A stretch of DNA of 64,000 nucleotides, from positions 124,001-188,000 of the forward strand of contig DKPQ01000002.1 of NCBI GenBank assembly GCA_002471275.1, written 5' to 3'. Below are positions 63,342 to 64,000 of the stretch, one piece after another; the stretch's first letter is position 1; each line of letters starts with the position of its first letter. The translations under genes and the position numbers were made by a program. Under the pieces are notes generated by a model. It made no database searches. It saw only the letters and a list, made by a program, of their open reading frames with translations, and was not told the origin of the DNA. This DNA is from Flammeovirgaceae bacterium UBA7330. Lineage in GTDB: Bacteria > Bacteroidota > Bacteroidia > Cytophagales > Cyclobacteriaceae.

Positions 63342-63935
63342 ATGGCGATAGAAAAGTTCACAAAAATCACCTCTTCGGCAGTTCCACTGCCCATCGAGAA
63401 TGTAGATACCGACCAGATCATCCCTGCCAGGTTTCTGAAAGCAACCACCAGAGAAGGCTTTGGCGAAAATCTTTTCAGAGACTGGAGATATGATAGCAAC
63501 AATAAACCCGTAGAGGACTTCGTATTGAATGATCCCAGGTACAGCGGAAAGATCCTGGTAGCCGGAAAAAACTTTGGTAGCGGATCCAGCCGGGAGCATG
63601 CAGCCTGGGCAGTTCACGACTACGGATTCAAGGTTGTTGTGTCCAGCTTCTTTGCTGATATTTTCAGAGGCAACTCCTTGAATAATGGCTTACTACCTGT
63701 ATTGGTCACTGAAGAATTTCTGGAAGAGATCTTTGCTGAAATAGAGAAGGATCCAAAGGCAGAATTTGAAGTAGACCTGAAGAGTCAGACCTTTAAAATC
63801 GTTTCTACAGGAAGCACTGCTTCTTTTGAAATCAATTCATATAAAAAGGAATGTCTGCTGAATGGCTTTGATGACATCGACTATCTGTTGAACATCAAGG
63901 ACAAGATCACAGCATTTGAGGCTTCGAGAGCCTAA
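63342..63935 (+). CDS. leuD: 3-isopropylmalate dehydratase small subunit
   Basis: A 197-residue swivel-domain subunit. NVDTDQIIPARFLKA and AGKNFGSGSSREHAAWAV are the substrate-recognition motifs of LeuD. It works as a heterodimer with LeuC. The next gene starts 9 bp after its stop. Confidence 0.97.
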   Translation: MAIEKFTKITSSAVPLPIENVDTDQIIPARFLKATTREGFGENLFRDWRYDSNNKPVEDFVLNDPRYSGKILVAGKNFGSGSSREHAAWAVHDYGFKVVVSSFFADIFRGNSLNNGLLPVLVTEEFLEEIFAEIEKDPKAEFEVDLKSQTFKIVSTGSTASFEINSYKKECLLNGFDDIDYLLNIKDKITAFEASRA

Positions 63936-63944
63936 CCCCTGGCA

Positions 63945-64000
63945 ATGTTTGTTGAAATCCTAGATACCACACTCCGAGATGGGGAGCAGACTTCCGGTGT
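63945..64000 (+). CDS. 2-isopropylmalate/citramalate synthase, first codons only (cut by window edge)
   Basis: From an ATG at 63945 the frame reads MFVEILDTTLRDGEQTSG to the edge. LDTTLRDGEQ is the first active-site motif of the 2-isopropylmalate, homocitrate and citramalate synthase family. The context (leuC-leuD) fits either leucine synthesis or the citramalate route to isoleucine. The rest is outside the window, so the two cannot be told apart. Confidence 0.85.
   Translation, partial: MFVEILDTTLRDGEQTSG

Noticed and set aside
1..64000. CRISPR arrays, rRNA genes, insertion sequences, prophage genes
   Set aside because: No regularly spaced repeats, rRNA signature, transposase or phage structural motif was seen on either strand.

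Overview
The window looks like a chromosomal segment of an aerobic, heterotrophic Bacteroidota bacterium, most likely of the order Cytophagales. The grounds are: Bacteroidota-type promoter elements (TAnnTTTG) in front of several genes; a 1325-residue hybrid two-component regulator of the HTCS type; an ECF sigma factor with a membrane partner; many lipoproteins and secreted DUF1080, PhoD and M61 proteins; and an MTF-RND efflux operon (TetR, TolC, adaptor, pump) of Bacteroidota style. Protein family calls come from recognising motifs by eye; no database search was run.

Left part (1-18.3 kb): the start of purB (minus, cut by the window edge); a PaaE-like ferredoxin reductase; a PhoD-like phosphatase lipoprotein with a small membrane protein; an ECF sigma operon (sigma, membrane partner, beta-barrel) on the minus strand; a 39-residue membrane ORF; a YdeI-like protein; a DUF3124 lipoprotein. 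Then a plus-strand run: Crp/Fnr regulator, cyclase-family hydrolase, YdcZ transporter, GNAT acetyltransferase, nitroreductase, a small lipoprotein and a DUF4386 membrane protein. A giant HTCS and a BNR/sialidase-like lipoprotein form a two-gene minus-strand operon, followed by a secreted HExxH protein.

Middle part (18.3-36.2 kb) is the accessory-looking part. It has a 523-bp stretch without a confident gene, an SDR enzyme, a DUF1801 protein, an antitoxin/PIN-toxin pair in which the toxin is broken by a one-base frameshift, a DinB-like protein, a PQQ sugar dehydrogenase with an N-terminal cytochrome c, several AT-rich genes of unknown function, and a 616-residue protein with a PD-(D/E)XK nuclease-like domain. 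Two imperfect 44-bp direct repeats lie upstream of two of the AT-rich genes. An ABC-F ATPase follows. Next comes a four-gene cluster (MarR, FMN reductase, unknown protein, cupin) that carries two identical 21-bp palindromic operator copies. The section ends with a membrane protein, an EmrE-family transporter and an M61 peptidase.

Right part (36.2-64 kb) is more housekeeping: metG; a second PQQ dehydrogenase with a C-terminal cytochrome c; the minus-strand group purL, tRNA-Gln, prs, rplY (ctc), pth and a MTH1187-family protein; an alpha/beta hydrolase divergent from the TetR-controlled RND efflux operon with a strong inverted repeat between them; a metallophosphoesterase; two DUF1080 proteins around a nitrilase-family amidohydrolase; an FMN-binding glutamate-synthase-like protein; a GNAT protein; and leuC-leuD plus the first codons of a 2-isopropylmalate/citramalate synthase cut by the right edge.

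The best leads for something not yet described are the nuclease-like gene with its flanking repeats (26.1-28.8 kb), the operator-defined MarR cluster (30.6-32.5 kb), and the sigma/anti-sigma-like/barrel operon next to a tiny membrane protein (3.5-6.2 kb). None of these can be proved novel from sequence alone.
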